Part shown: one piece after another, positions 35,255-43,611 of the stretch
Layout of the letters: the number at the start of each line of letters is the position of its first letter
How positions within the stretch are numbered: the stretch's first letter is position 1
Assembly (NCBI RefSeq): GCF_032341175.1
Contig: NZ_CP135435.1
Coordinates: 1,054,001-1,118,000, forward strand
DNA length: 64,000 bases
Direction of reading: 5' to 3'
Source of the DNA: Bacillus sp. DTU_2020_1000418_1_SI_GHA_SEK_038
Lineage (GTDB): Bacteria > Bacillota > Bacilli > Bacillales > Cytobacillaceae
Made by a program: the position numbers and the translations under genes
Notes under the pieces: generated by a model
Database searches by the model: none
The model's input: only the letters and a program-made list of their open reading frames with translations
What the model was told of the DNA's origin: nothing

Positions 35255-35271
35255 TTTATTTTTGAGTAAAA

Positions 35272-35287
35272 GTTGCCTTAGGTAAAC
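35272..35287. promoter_or_regulatory. MntR operator-like box
   Basis: GTTGCCTTAGGTAAAC resembles the B. subtilis mntA MntR site (TTTGCCTTAAGGAAAC). It lies between promoter and start codon of the Mn transporter operon. Confidence 0.65.
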
Positions 35288-35330
35288 ATTATTAGTTTAT
35301 GACAAACATTAGTTCAAAGGAGACGATAAA

Positions 35331-36074
35331 ATGAGTTCCGCACTTACAGTGAAAAGTTTGTTTGTTTCCTATCATGGAAATGAAGCGGTAAAAAACATTA
35401 GTTTTTCAATTGATAAAGGAAATCTGGTCGGAATAATTGGTCCAAATGGAGCAGGGAAATCAACGCTATTAAAGGCGTTATTAAACCTTATCCCAAAAGA
35501 TAAGGGTGAGATTCAAGTATACGGAAAAAGTTTTCATGAATTAAGGAAATCTGTTGCCTACGTTCCGCAAAGAAGCAATATTGATTGGGATTTCCCAATC
35601 ACTGTTTTGGACACAGTCTTAATCGGAACGTATCCAACACTCGGTCTATTTAAAAAACCAAAGAAAAAAGAAAAAGAATGGGCCCTTCAATGTTTGCAAA
35701 GGGTTGGGATGGAGGAATTTAGTAAACGTCAAATTGGTGAGCTTTCAGGAGGTCAACAGCAAAGAGTGTTTTTAGCAAGGGCGCTTGCTCAGAAATCCGA
35801 AATATTTTTTCTCGATGAGCCTTTTGTTGGAATCGATGTATCGAGTGAAGAGACGATCATTACGATTTTAAAAGAATTAAAGAATAGTGGAAAAACGATT
35901 CTTGTTGTTCATCATGATCTTAGTAAAGTAAGTGATTACTTTGACCAGCTTATTTTGTTGAATAAAGAACTAATCGGTTTTGGAGATATCAATCAGGTGT
36001 TACGAGCTGATGTTTTGTCCAAAGCATATTCTGGACAATTTTCTTTTCTTGATAGATTGGGGGTGGAGGTATAA
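35331..36074 (+). CDS. mntB: Manganese ABC transporter, ATP-binding protein
   Basis: A 247-residue ABC ATPase: Walker A GPNGAGKST, Q-loop in VPQRSNIDWDFP, signature LSGGQQQR, Walker B IFFLDEPFVGID, H-loop VVHHD. The Mn/Zn-type subfamily is shown by YVPQRSNIDWDFPITV. It is followed immediately by the permease gene and then the binding lipoprotein. Control by MntR is inferred from the operator-like box and the divergent regulator. Confidence 0.93.
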   Translation: MSSALTVKSLFVSYHGNEAVKNISFSIDKGNLVGIIGPNGAGKSTLLKALLNLIPKDKGEIQVYGKSFHELRKSVAYVPQRSNIDWDFPITVLDTVLIGTYPTLGLFKKPKKKEKEWALQCLQRVGMEEFSKRQIGELSGGQQQRVFLARALAQKSEIFFLDEPFVGIDVSSEETIITILKELKNSGKTILVVHHDLSKVSDYFDQLILLNKELIGFGDINQVLRADVLSKAYSGQFSFLDRLGVEV

Positions 36075-36932
36075 ATGGCTTTTATTGATGCTGTGATCCA
36101 ATATGGTTTTTTACAAAAGGCATTATTGACTTCAATTATGGTTGGAATCATTTGTGGAGTGGTAGGCTGTTTCATCATTTTAAGGGGAATGGCATTAATG
36201 GGTGATGCAATTTCTCATGCTGTTCTTCCGGGGGTGGCCATTGCTTATATGCTTGGAATGAACTTCTTTGTTGGGGCGGTTATATCAGGTGTTGTAACAG
36301 CAATGGGAATCGGTTTTGTCAGTCAAAATAGCCGCATCAAAAATGATATCTCCATTGGAATCATGTTTACTGCTGCATTTGCACTAGGGATTATCCTTAT
36401 TACTCTTATGAAGAGCAGTACAGATCTTTATCATATCTTGTTTGGTAACGTGTTAGCGGTTCGACCTTCGGATATGTGGACTACACTCGGTATAGGAGTC
36501 TTTGTTCTCATTTCGATTTATTTATTTTATAAAGAACTGCTTGTTACTTCTTTTGACCCAACCATGGCAGCAGCGTATGGATTACCGACAAAAACGATCC
36601 ATTACTTTCTAATGACGCTGCTCACAATGGTAACCGTTGCTTCCTTACAAACGGTTGGAATCGTACTTGTCGTAGCAATGCTGATTACACCAGCAGCGAC
36701 AGCCTACTTATTAACAGATCGATTATGGGTAATGATTTACCTTTCTGCGGGATTTGGGGCCATTTCGTCCATTATCGGGTTATACTTTAGCTTCACTTAT
36801 AATTTAGCTTCTGGTGCAACTATTGTTCTGGTGTCAACCGTCTTATTCCTTTTAGCATTTGGCTTTTCACCAAAGCAGGGAATTCTATGGCGTTCCATAA
36901 AAGCGAAAAGAAAAAAACTTTCACTTTCATAA
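36075..36932 (+). CDS. mntC: Manganese ABC transporter, permease
   Basis: A 285-residue membrane protein with eight or nine helices, starting 0 nt after the ATPase stop. GDAISHAVLPGVAIAYMLG is the family signature of the ABC-3 (Mn/Zn/Fe chelate) permeases. There is one permease gene here, whereas B. subtilis mnt has two, so the transporter is probably a homodimer. Symbol by analogy. Confidence 0.92.
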   Translation: MAFIDAVIQYGFLQKALLTSIMVGIICGVVGCFIILRGMALMGDAISHAVLPGVAIAYMLGMNFFVGAVISGVVTAMGIGFVSQNSRIKNDISIGIMFTAAFALGIILITLMKSSTDLYHILFGNVLAVRPSDMWTTLGIGVFVLISIYLFYKELLVTSFDPTMAAAYGLPTKTIHYFLMTLLTMVTVASLQTVGIVLVVAMLITPAATAYLLTDRLWVMIYLSAGFGAISSIIGLYFSFTYNLASGATIVLVSTVLFLLAFGFSPKQGILWRSIKAKRKKLSLS

Positions 36933-36953
36933 TAAAGACGAGGAGGAGTAAAA

Positions 36954-37898
36954 ATGAAGCATTTACTAAAATTATTTTTCACAAGTTTTCTTGCAATAGT
37001 GATACTTGCTGGATGTAGTGAAAATAAAGGAAACGTTAAGGAAGAAGAAAATAATACTGATAAGTTACAAGTGGTTACGACCTACTCAATCCTATATGAT
37101 ATCGTAAAAAATATTGGTGGCGATCAAGTGGAGATTCATAGTTTAGCACCAGTGGGATCCAATCCCCATGAATATGATCCACTTCCATTAGATATCCAAA
37201 AATCAACGGATGCAGATGTTGTTTTTTACAATGGATTGAATCTTGAGGCAGGTAATTCTTGGTTTGAAAAGCTTATTCTAACAGCTGGGAAATCTGGTGA
37301 GGATGGTCCTGTTTATCGACTTAGCGCTGGTGTAGACCCTCAATATTTAACATCTGAAGGCCATGAAGGGGAAGAAGACCCGCATGCTTGGCTTGATATT
37401 CGAAACGGGATAAAGTATGCAGAAAATGCAAGAGATGCACTTATTAAAGTTGATCCTGATCGTGCAGATATTTACGAAAAAAACGCTAAAGAATATATTG
37501 AGAAATTACAAAAACTTCATCAAGAAGCCGTAGAAAGCTTCAATAAAATTCCAAAGGAAAAGCGTTTTTTAGTTACAAGTGAGGGGGCCTTTAAATATTT
37601 TAGTGACGCCTATGATTTTGAAGCAGGCTACATTTGGGAAATTAATGCAGAGAATCAAGGAACACCACAACAAGTTAAGGAAATTGTAGATTTAATTAAT
37701 AAAAAAGATGTATCAGTGCTCTTCGTCGAAACAAGTATCGATCCTCGTAGTATGGAAATGGTTTCAACAGAGACAGGAGTGCCAATTGGTGGAACGTTAT
37801 TTACGGACTCTCTTGGAAAACCTGGTGAAGATGGAGATACTTATATCAAAATGATGGAATCGAATATAAATGTAATTCTTGATAACTTAATGAAATAA
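36954..37898 (+). CDS. mntA: Manganese-binding lipoprotein (ABC cluster A-1)
   Basis: A 314-residue lipoprotein with lipobox LAGC (Cys21). Metal ligands fit the family: His in GSNPHEYDP, His in EEDPHAWLD, Glu in VTSEGAFKYF (where others have His/Glu), and Asp in GTLFTDSLG. It captures Mn(II) at the membrane surface for the permease. GAGGAGG precedes the ATG. Last gene of the operon, followed by a terminator. Confidence 0.93.
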   Translation: MKHLLKLFFTSFLAIVILAGCSENKGNVKEEENNTDKLQVVTTYSILYDIVKNIGGDQVEIHSLAPVGSNPHEYDPLPLDIQKSTDADVVFYNGLNLEAGNSWFEKLILTAGKSGEDGPVYRLSAGVDPQYLTSEGHEGEEDPHAWLDIRNGIKYAENARDALIKVDPDRADIYEKNAKEYIEKLQKLHQEAVESFNKIPKEKRFLVTSEGAFKYFSDAYDFEAGYIWEINAENQGTPQQVKEIVDLINKKDVSVLFVETSIDPRSMEMVSTETGVPIGGTLFTDSLGKPGEDGDTYIKMMESNINVILDNLMK

Positions 37899-37931
37899 GA
37901 AAAAATAAATTAATTTGTATGCATATTTAAG

Positions 37932-37957
37932 AAGCCGTTGGATAAAACGGCTTTTTT
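37932..37957 (+). terminator. Terminator of the mnt operon
   Basis: AAGCCGTT pairs with AACGGCTT, followed by TTTTT. Confidence 0.9.
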
Positions 37958-37995
37958 GCTGTATAGATCAATTTAGGCCTATCATTTTTTTCTAC

Positions 37996-38016
37996 GGACG
38001 GCGTTTTGCGCCGTCC
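37996..38016. terminator. GC-rich hairpin before the amine-oxidase-like stop
   Basis: GGACGGCG pairs perfectly with CGCCGTCC around TTTTG. On the minus strand an A/T-rich tract follows, so it may terminate the 38039-39703 gene. Confidence 0.6.
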
Positions 38017-38038
38017 ATCGTGAAATTACCGGCTTACT

Positions 38039-39703
38039 CTACCAGTTTCTTGGTTTTAGCTCTGGTCCAACAAATTTCGCAACTTCCCCTGGATTTGATT
38101 CATCATGAAAGAAATGTGCGGCATACCAAAGAACAACATCTTGTCCATTAATAGATTCTCCATTTACGAATTTATCCAAATTAGCTCTTGCTGCATTTAC
38201 ATCTCTAGTGTAACCCTGGCCATCATCTAATTCAAAACTGTGGTAGCGAAGAATCCAGACATCTCCAACCCCAAAACTATCAGATGTGCCATCGTTTGAA
38301 CCTGGAATTAAAGTATAGCCTTCACCAGTTAATTGGTTAGAGATGATCCATTGCCTATTAAACTGAGGGGCACGCGATCGTCTAATTTCAAAATTCTTTG
38401 TATGCAAATTCGAATTACCAATAATAGGCGGATTATTAAACTCCTGTACAACGTTGTTGCCTGCTGTTCGAATATCGAAATCAAATCTCCAGTATGCGTG
38501 GTGAATATGACGATTGCATGTACATGAATTCGCTACCGCACTGAATCCAAATCGAGGGCGAATTGTTCCATCCGCATGAAGGCGCCATTGACTGATGTAT
38601 CGATACCATCCAGCTTCCATTTCGCTCACTAATACAACTTCCTGGCCTTCAACGTAGATGGCAACCCCTAGAAAGTTTCCAGCATCAAAGCCAGAATCGA
38701 GGATGGTTCTTGCAGGAGCAGAACACAAACGGAATCCGGGGGCAACATCTGTTCCGATCGCTTCAATCATCCCTTCCTGATACTGCCAATCACGGAAAGG
38801 GCCGCAAGTATCATTTTCATAGCGAACATTTAGGATCGGTACATGAGCACGATATAAAACTTGTTTCCCTCGATACTTTACATGTCGAAGTTCAATTCCA
38901 GAGCCCTCAATACCTGTAGAAGCAGCCGGCCTGACTGCAGTAAAGGACCAAAGCTCTATTCCTGCTTGTTGTACGGTTACCTGTACTTGTCCTAAAGTAC
39001 CTTGACTTGCCGTAGCCTGATTTGAGTCAACCGGGGGCTCACAGATCCGTAAATCTACTCTTGAAGCTGGAGGGGCATTATTTAGATATAAAATTATATC
39101 CCGTCTAATCATATTCACTCCGACAATCTGATGTAATGGTTCAAGGGTATCCTGTATTCCGATCTCAGGCTCTTCTGGCTCTTCTTCAAGAATACCGCAG
39201 GGAATAAGCCCTACAGCAATGGTTCTTTCAATACGTCCATCCGGAAGCTCCGTATCAATGAGCGGAGGCATTGGGCTATATGGACGCAGAAGATTTCCGC
39301 GTATTAAGCTGCCTAGTTCAGGGTGATCTCGGACAATATTTACAGCTAACTCAAACTCCTCTTGGCTAGGCAACGGCTGAATATCTAATTCGGCAGCAAT
39401 AATACTATCAGGATTATTAAAGGATCCAGTGGCTCGAACGGTACGATTATTTGTATAGTCATAATAAGTAGCTTGAAATTCACTAGGAGGAGTCGGCTGA
39501 GAACTTTTCGGAAGAGTTGAACATACGTTACCTGGGATGTCTTCAGGATTAAAAAATTCCATCGATAGCAAAAGATGATTTGTTCCCCTTAAAAATCGTT
39601 GAACAGAGGGATGGTCGGCTAGGATTCTATTTAATCGAAAAACCTCGTCTTGACTTGGACCAAATGGCTCTACGTTAACCATTATGTCTGGTCTAATTCC
39701 CAA
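38039..39703 (-). CDS. Copper amine oxidase-like protein
   Basis: TTG at 39703 is eight bases after GGAGAG; the frame extends three codons upstream. The 554-residue protein has no signal peptide. Its C-terminal half resembles the CuAO catalytic domain: RHIHHAYWRFDFDI gives the HxH copper ligands, AHFFHDESN the third His, and AGWYRYISQWRLHADGTI matches the strand carrying the TPQ precursor (usual N-Y-D/E-Y reads W-Y-R-Y). The Tyr persists but its Asn and Asp neighbours do not, so cofactor formation is uncertain. In other bacilli such proteins occur near spore-coat genes. Confidence 0.72.
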   Translation of the reverse strand: MGIRPDIMVNVEPFGPSQDEVFRLNRILADHPSVQRFLRGTNHLLLSMEFFNPEDIPGNVCSTLPKSSQPTPPSEFQATYYDYTNNRTVRATGSFNNPDSIIAAELDIQPLPSQEEFELAVNIVRDHPELGSLIRGNLLRPYSPMPPLIDTELPDGRIERTIAVGLIPCGILEEEPEEPEIGIQDTLEPLHQIVGVNMIRRDIILYLNNAPPASRVDLRICEPPVDSNQATASQGTLGQVQVTVQQAGIELWSFTAVRPAASTGIEGSGIELRHVKYRGKQVLYRAHVPILNVRYENDTCGPFRDWQYQEGMIEAIGTDVAPGFRLCSAPARTILDSGFDAGNFLGVAIYVEGQEVVLVSEMEAGWYRYISQWRLHADGTIRPRFGFSAVANSCTCNRHIHHAYWRFDFDIRTAGNNVVQEFNNPPIIGNSNLHTKNFEIRRSRAPQFNRQWIISNQLTGEGYTLIPGSNDGTSDSFGVGDVWILRYHSFELDDGQGYTRDVNAARANLDKFVNGESINGQDVVLWYAAHFFHDESNPGEVAKFVGPELKPRNW

Positions 39704-39984
39704 AAGGATCACTCTCCAATATATTATTGTGAGGTAAAAAGAACACTCCTTAGCATCTTATGCAGAATAAAGACAGAGGAAATAATAGATTCACCTAATT
39801 TTAACCAATCGGCAAATTTCCATTAAAGAGGGACATCCGTTAATATGCAAAGAGCTAACTTTATTCACGAATGCCATTATAGTTCTTGACGAAGCACTTG
39901 AAACGAAAATAATCTTTTTACTCCAAATCATCCATCCTTAATTTTAACTTGTATTGCCTTGGTATGCTGGGGATCAGGCATCTT
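39704..39984. other. Intergenic region with right half of repeat A
   Basis: The only feature seen is ATGCTGGGGATCAGGCATCTTTTTTG at 39964-39989, split here as ATGCTGGGGATCAGGCATC plus a T-run. It resembles the right arm of repeat A and lies directly next to repeat D. Confidence 0.5.
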
Positions 39985-40238
39985 TTTTGTGTTAAATTTC
40001 AAGTTTCATTTGGTGGCAGGCTCCATCTATTTTATTTGGCGGACAGAGGAGCCTTTATTTCTATAAAATCCGCACTTTTAGTCAATGAAGAGGACACAGC
40101 ATCCGTTATTAATGATAAACATGAGAAAATTAGCCCTATTTTCAGGCATCAGTGGAACCAGAGTCCATTCACCTCGAAAAAAACCGCCTTTTTGAGTACT
40201 TAACGGAACCAGTGTCCGCACCCGAAAGCGTAAAGAAG
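39985..40238. repeat. Dispersed repeat family D, copy 1 (about 250 bp)
   Basis: Matches 56920-57171 in order and orientation, including TTTCAAGTTT, GGTGGCAGGCTC, CCTTTATTTCTAT, AAATCCGCACTTTT, ATCCGTTATTAATGA, GAGTCC(A/G)TTCACCTC and AACGGAAC(C/G)AGTGTCCGC. It holds a short open frame in one copy only, so it is unlikely to be coding. Confidence 0.75.
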
Positions 40239-40407
40239 GTTATTCAGTTTTCAAGATCCCCTTCTGTGCTGATTACCGAAAGTAACCATTTTAAACGCAC
40301 TGTACGCTAGTATATTAGAGCCGCGTATTAATTTTTTACATTAATATTTTTTGTTATGTTAAAATTCTGAATATAAGAAGAGTGAAATGAGACATGGGGG
40401 AGATAAG

Positions 40408-42165
40408 ATGGATTTGATGGATATTCAGCCTGTTGTGCAAAGAATAGCGGATGCCATCGCCGCTGTTTTAAAAATTGAGGTTGAAATTGCAAATCATCAT
40501 TTTATCAGAGTTGCTGGTACAGGAGAACAAAAAGTAAGTGTCCTTCACAAAATGGAAGGGGATTTGGTCTATCAATCCGCCATTCGAACGGGTGAACCTG
40601 TCATTATTACTAATCCCGGATTTGCAAAAGTATGTGAACGGTGCAGGTTTTTCCAAAATTGTTCAGAGACAGGGGAAATTTGCGCTCCTATTAAATATGA
40701 AGGCCAAGCAATTGGGGTTATAGGATTATTAGCCTTTAATGAAGAACAAAGGCAGAGGCTTTTTGAAAACACGGACGGGATATTAACCTTTTTGGGAAAA
40801 ATGGCAGACCTTTTATCTAGTAAATTACATTCACACTTTTTACTTCAGGAGCTGACAAGGAATTCTGAAAAAATGGTAAAGCTAATGAACTTGGTGAATG
40901 AGGGTATGATTGTCATAGATGCAAAAGGGGAGCTACACGAAACGAATTTAAAAGCTGAGCTGTTGTTAGATTTGAAAAATAAAGTAATCCCAAAAGTTAT
41001 TCAAACATTGCTACAGGAATTTATACGAAATGAAGAAAATCAAAAATTAAACATTACATTTCCAACTAAAAATGGAGAAAAATCATTATTTTTAACAAAA
41101 CAAAAACTATCCTCTAGTGGGCATTTGAATACGGAGTATCTTATTACTTTACAAGACGTTAATGAGATTCGCACCCTTGCTGAAATGGCAAGTGAAGATC
41201 AAAGAAAGCCTTTTGATAAAATAATTGGTGTGAGCACACAAATGTTAGAGGTTAAAGAGTATGCCTTTCAAGTTTCCCAATCAGATTCGACCATTTTAAT
41301 TCAGGGTGAGAGCGGTACGGGTAAAGAAGAGTTTGCTAAAGCCATCCACTTTTCTAGTATGAGAAGAGGAAATCCGTTTATTACCGTTAATTGTGGAGCC
41401 ATTCCAGAGAATTTATTGGAGAGTGAATTATTCGGATATGAGCGCGGCGCTTTTACTGGAGCTAATCATAAAGGAAAACCGGGGAAGTTTGAACTTGCTC
41501 AGAAGGGTACGATATTCCTAGATGAAATCGGAGAGATGCCCACATTTCTACAAGTAAAACTATTACGCGTGCTCCAACAGAAAGAGATTGAACGACTTGG
41601 CGGGACTAGTCCAATTCCTGTTGATGTCCGTGTTATTGCTGCTACCAATAAAGACCTGAAAGAGATGGTAAACCATGGCCAGTTTCGAGAAGACTTATTT
41701 TTCCGTTTAAATGTAATTCCCATTGTCATTCCTCCTCTTCGCAGCAGGAAAGAAGATATACTTGCCCTAAGTGAATACTTTGTTTCCTATTTTAATGATC
41801 ACTTCCAATCTAATGTTTTAGGCATTGGAAAGGAAGTAAAAACTTTAATGGTAAAATTCCCATGGAAGGGAAATGTCCGTGAATTAAAAAACTTTATTGA
41901 ATACTTATTTAATTTTATAACAACAGGTTGGATTACGATGGAAGCAGCAGGCGAATTAATCCACAGGAAGTTAGATATAGATAAAAAAAGCCTTCCCCAT
42001 TCTTCCCCATCTTTTTCATTAGTTGAAATGGAAATAGAGCTAATAAAAAAAGCACTTCAATATGTACAAAGTCAACAATTGAACATTGAGGATGCAAGTA
42101 GGTTATTAGGAATCGGAAGGGCAACCTTATTTAGGAAGATTAAAAAGTATCAAATTGATATTTAA
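40408..42165 (+). CDS. Sigma-54-dependent transcriptional activator (GAF-like sensor, AAA+, Fis HTH)
   Basis: ATG 40408 follows GGGGGAG. The 585-residue protein has a GAF-like sensory domain (about 10-145) containing four Cys at about 76, 79, 85 and 92 (CERCRFFQNC...C), a PAS-like linker (155-255), the AAA+ domain with Walker A GESGTGKE (300-307), GAFTGA (347-352) and IFLDEIGEMP, and a Fis-type HTH near the end (IEDASRLLGIGRATLFRKI). The GAFTGA loop contacts sigma-54. The gene sits directly upstream of a sigma-54 promoter, its obvious target. The Cys cluster could bind metal or sense redox state. Confidence 0.93.
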   Translation: MDLMDIQPVVQRIADAIAAVLKIEVEIANHHFIRVAGTGEQKVSVLHKMEGDLVYQSAIRTGEPVIITNPGFAKVCERCRFFQNCSETGEICAPIKYEGQAIGVIGLLAFNEEQRQRLFENTDGILTFLGKMADLLSSKLHSHFLLQELTRNSEKMVKLMNLVNEGMIVIDAKGELHETNLKAELLLDLKNKVIPKVIQTLLQEFIRNEENQKLNITFPTKNGEKSLFLTKQKLSSSGHLNTEYLITLQDVNEIRTLAEMASEDQRKPFDKIIGVSTQMLEVKEYAFQVSQSDSTILIQGESGTGKEEFAKAIHFSSMRRGNPFITVNCGAIPENLLESELFGYERGAFTGANHKGKPGKFELAQKGTIFLDEIGEMPTFLQVKLLRVLQQKEIERLGGTSPIPVDVRVIAATNKDLKEMVNHGQFREDLFFRLNVIPIVIPPLRSRKEDILALSEYFVSYFNDHFQSNVLGIGKEVKTLMVKFPWKGNVRELKNFIEYLFNFITTGWITMEAAGELIHRKLDIDKKSLPHSSPSFSLVEMEIELIKKALQYVQSQQLNIEDASRLLGIGRATLFRKIKKYQIDI

Positions 42166-42183
42166 TCTCAATTTGATACTTTT
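42143..42183. promoter_or_regulatory. 16-bp perfect inverted repeat at the end of the activator gene
   Basis: AAAAGTATCAAATTGA (42143-42158) and TCAATTTGATACTTTT (42168-42183) are perfect complements with a 9-nt loop covering the stop codon. It may be a terminator (T-rich tail) and also an upstream activating site, since the GTATCA/TGATAC half-sites recur at 42232-42250. Confidence 0.7.
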
Positions 42184-42231
42184 ATATTTTTACGATTGTG
42201 TAACTGAAAATTCAGACTTCTCTCCAGATAC

Positions 42232-42250
42232 AAGTATCATTGTGATACTT
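42232..42250. promoter_or_regulatory. Candidate enhancer (UAS) AAGTATCA-TTG-TGATACTT
   Basis: A perfect palindrome with 8-bp arms, centred about 60 bp upstream of the -24 element. Its arms match those of the 42143-42183 repeat, which suggests two binding sites for the activator encoded just upstream. Confidence 0.65.
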
Positions 42251-42299
42251 AATTCCTTTTTTATTTTTAAGTAAAGTGCTGTGTTCCAATGTTTTCTAA

Positions 42300-42316
42300 T
42301 TGGCACGGATATTGCA
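42300..42316 (+). promoter_or_regulatory. Sigma-54 (-24/-12) promoter
   Basis: TTGGCAC-GGATA-TTGCA fits the consensus TTGGCAC-N5-TTGCW exactly. It lies 36 nt upstream of the diaminopropionate ammonia-lyase start. Confidence 0.93.
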
Positions 42317-42351
42317 AATATAATATACAGAACCAATAGGAGGAATTTTAA

Positions 42352-43587
42352 ATGCAAAATACGATTAGTACTTACGCTCAATGGGTAAGAAACCATTTTT
42401 ATGATCCAGCTTATAACGAAAAGGAGCTGCAGTTTTTTCAAGAAAAAGAGATAGAAGTTATTCATACCTTTCAAAAGACACATCAAGCTTATACAGAAAC
42501 GCCATTGTTCCACTTGAAAAACTTAGCAGAGTACCTAGATGTTGCTGAAATTAGAGTAAAGGATGAATCGTACCGTTTTGGCTTAAATGCTTTTAAGGTA
42601 ATGGGGGGAATTTATGCGATAGCAAAATATTTAGCCGATAGGCTGGGAGAAGATATTAAGAATTTGTCCTTTCAAGAGCTACAGTCCCCGAGGGTAAAAG
42701 AAAAATTAGGTGAACTAACCTTTATCTCTGCAACCGATGGGAATCATGGTCGTGGAGTAGCGTGGGCTGCGAGAGAGCTGGGGCATAAGTCAGTAATCTA
42801 TATGCCCAAAGGATCATCACAAGTTCGACTTGAAGCGATCCGCCAAGAAGGTGCTGTGGCTGATATTACTGAATTAAATTATGATGATGCTGTTAGAATG
42901 TGTGCAAATCTAGCAAACCAGAATGGCTGGATTATGGTTCAAGATACAGCTTGGGAAGGGTATGATGATATTCCGCTTTGGATTATGAAGGGATATTGTA
43001 CATTGGGTAAAGAAATTATTGACCAACTTCATCGAGATAGAGGGGAGCCGCCAACACATATTTTTCTTCAAGCTGGAGTAGGTTCTTTTGCAGCTGGAAT
43101 TGCCGCATATATGGTACAGCATTATCGGGAAAATCCTCCGATTGTCGTTGTCGTTGAACCAGATAAGGCTGATTGTTATTACAGGTCTTTTTCCAATAAG
43201 GAGGGTAAACGAGAAATTGTAACAGGAATGATGGATACGATTATGGCAGGTCTTGCTTGTGGTGAACCGAACACTAGAGCATTTCGGATCCTTCGGCAAT
43301 ATGCTATGGGAGCCTTTTCCTGTGATGATAGCCTTGCTGCATTAGGGATGAGAATTTACGGGAATCCATTAAAGAATGATCCTCATATTATTTCAGGTGA
43401 GTCAGGTGCTGGAACACTTGGATTGCTCTATTATTTACGGCAATTTGAAAAGAATCATTCAATTTGTCAGGAGTTGTCACTAGACTCTCAATCTCGAATC
43501 CTTTTAATAAGTTCAGAAGGAGATACGGATCCAGCACACTACAGGAAGGTAGTATGGGGAGGCAGTTGCCCGTTTCCTAAGTTCTGA
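42352..43587 (+). CDS. dpaL: 2,3-diaminopropionate ammonia-lyase (YgeX-like)
   Basis: A 411-residue fold-type II PLP enzyme. RFGLNAFKVMGG carries the Schiff-base Lys82, as in DAPAL, followed by SATDGNHGRGVAWAARELG and the Gly-rich phosphate loop SGESGAGTLGLL. DAPAL converts D- or L-2,3-diaminopropionate to pyruvate and two ammonia. AGGAGG precedes the ATG. First gene after the sigma-54 promoter; the M20 gene starts 24 nt after its stop. E. coli ygeX sits next to ygeY in the same order. Confidence 0.92.
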   Translation: MQNTISTYAQWVRNHFYDPAYNEKELQFFQEKEIEVIHTFQKTHQAYTETPLFHLKNLAEYLDVAEIRVKDESYRFGLNAFKVMGGIYAIAKYLADRLGEDIKNLSFQELQSPRVKEKLGELTFISATDGNHGRGVAWAARELGHKSVIYMPKGSSQVRLEAIRQEGAVADITELNYDDAVRMCANLANQNGWIMVQDTAWEGYDDIPLWIMKGYCTLGKEIIDQLHRDRGEPPTHIFLQAGVGSFAAGIAAYMVQHYRENPPIVVVVEPDKADCYYRSFSNKEGKREIVTGMMDTIMAGLACGEPNTRAFRILRQYAMGAFSCDDSLAALGMRIYGNPLKNDPHIISGESGAGTLGLLYYLRQFEKNHSICQELSLDSQSRILLISSEGDTDPAHYRKVVWGGSCPFPKF

Positions 43588-43611
43588 AAACTTACAATGG
43601 GGGAATAGAAG

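Noticed and set aside
39949..40203. 84-codon frame in repeat D copy 1
   Set aside because: The second copy at 56920 is interrupted by stops and indels in the same frame, so the element is not coding there.
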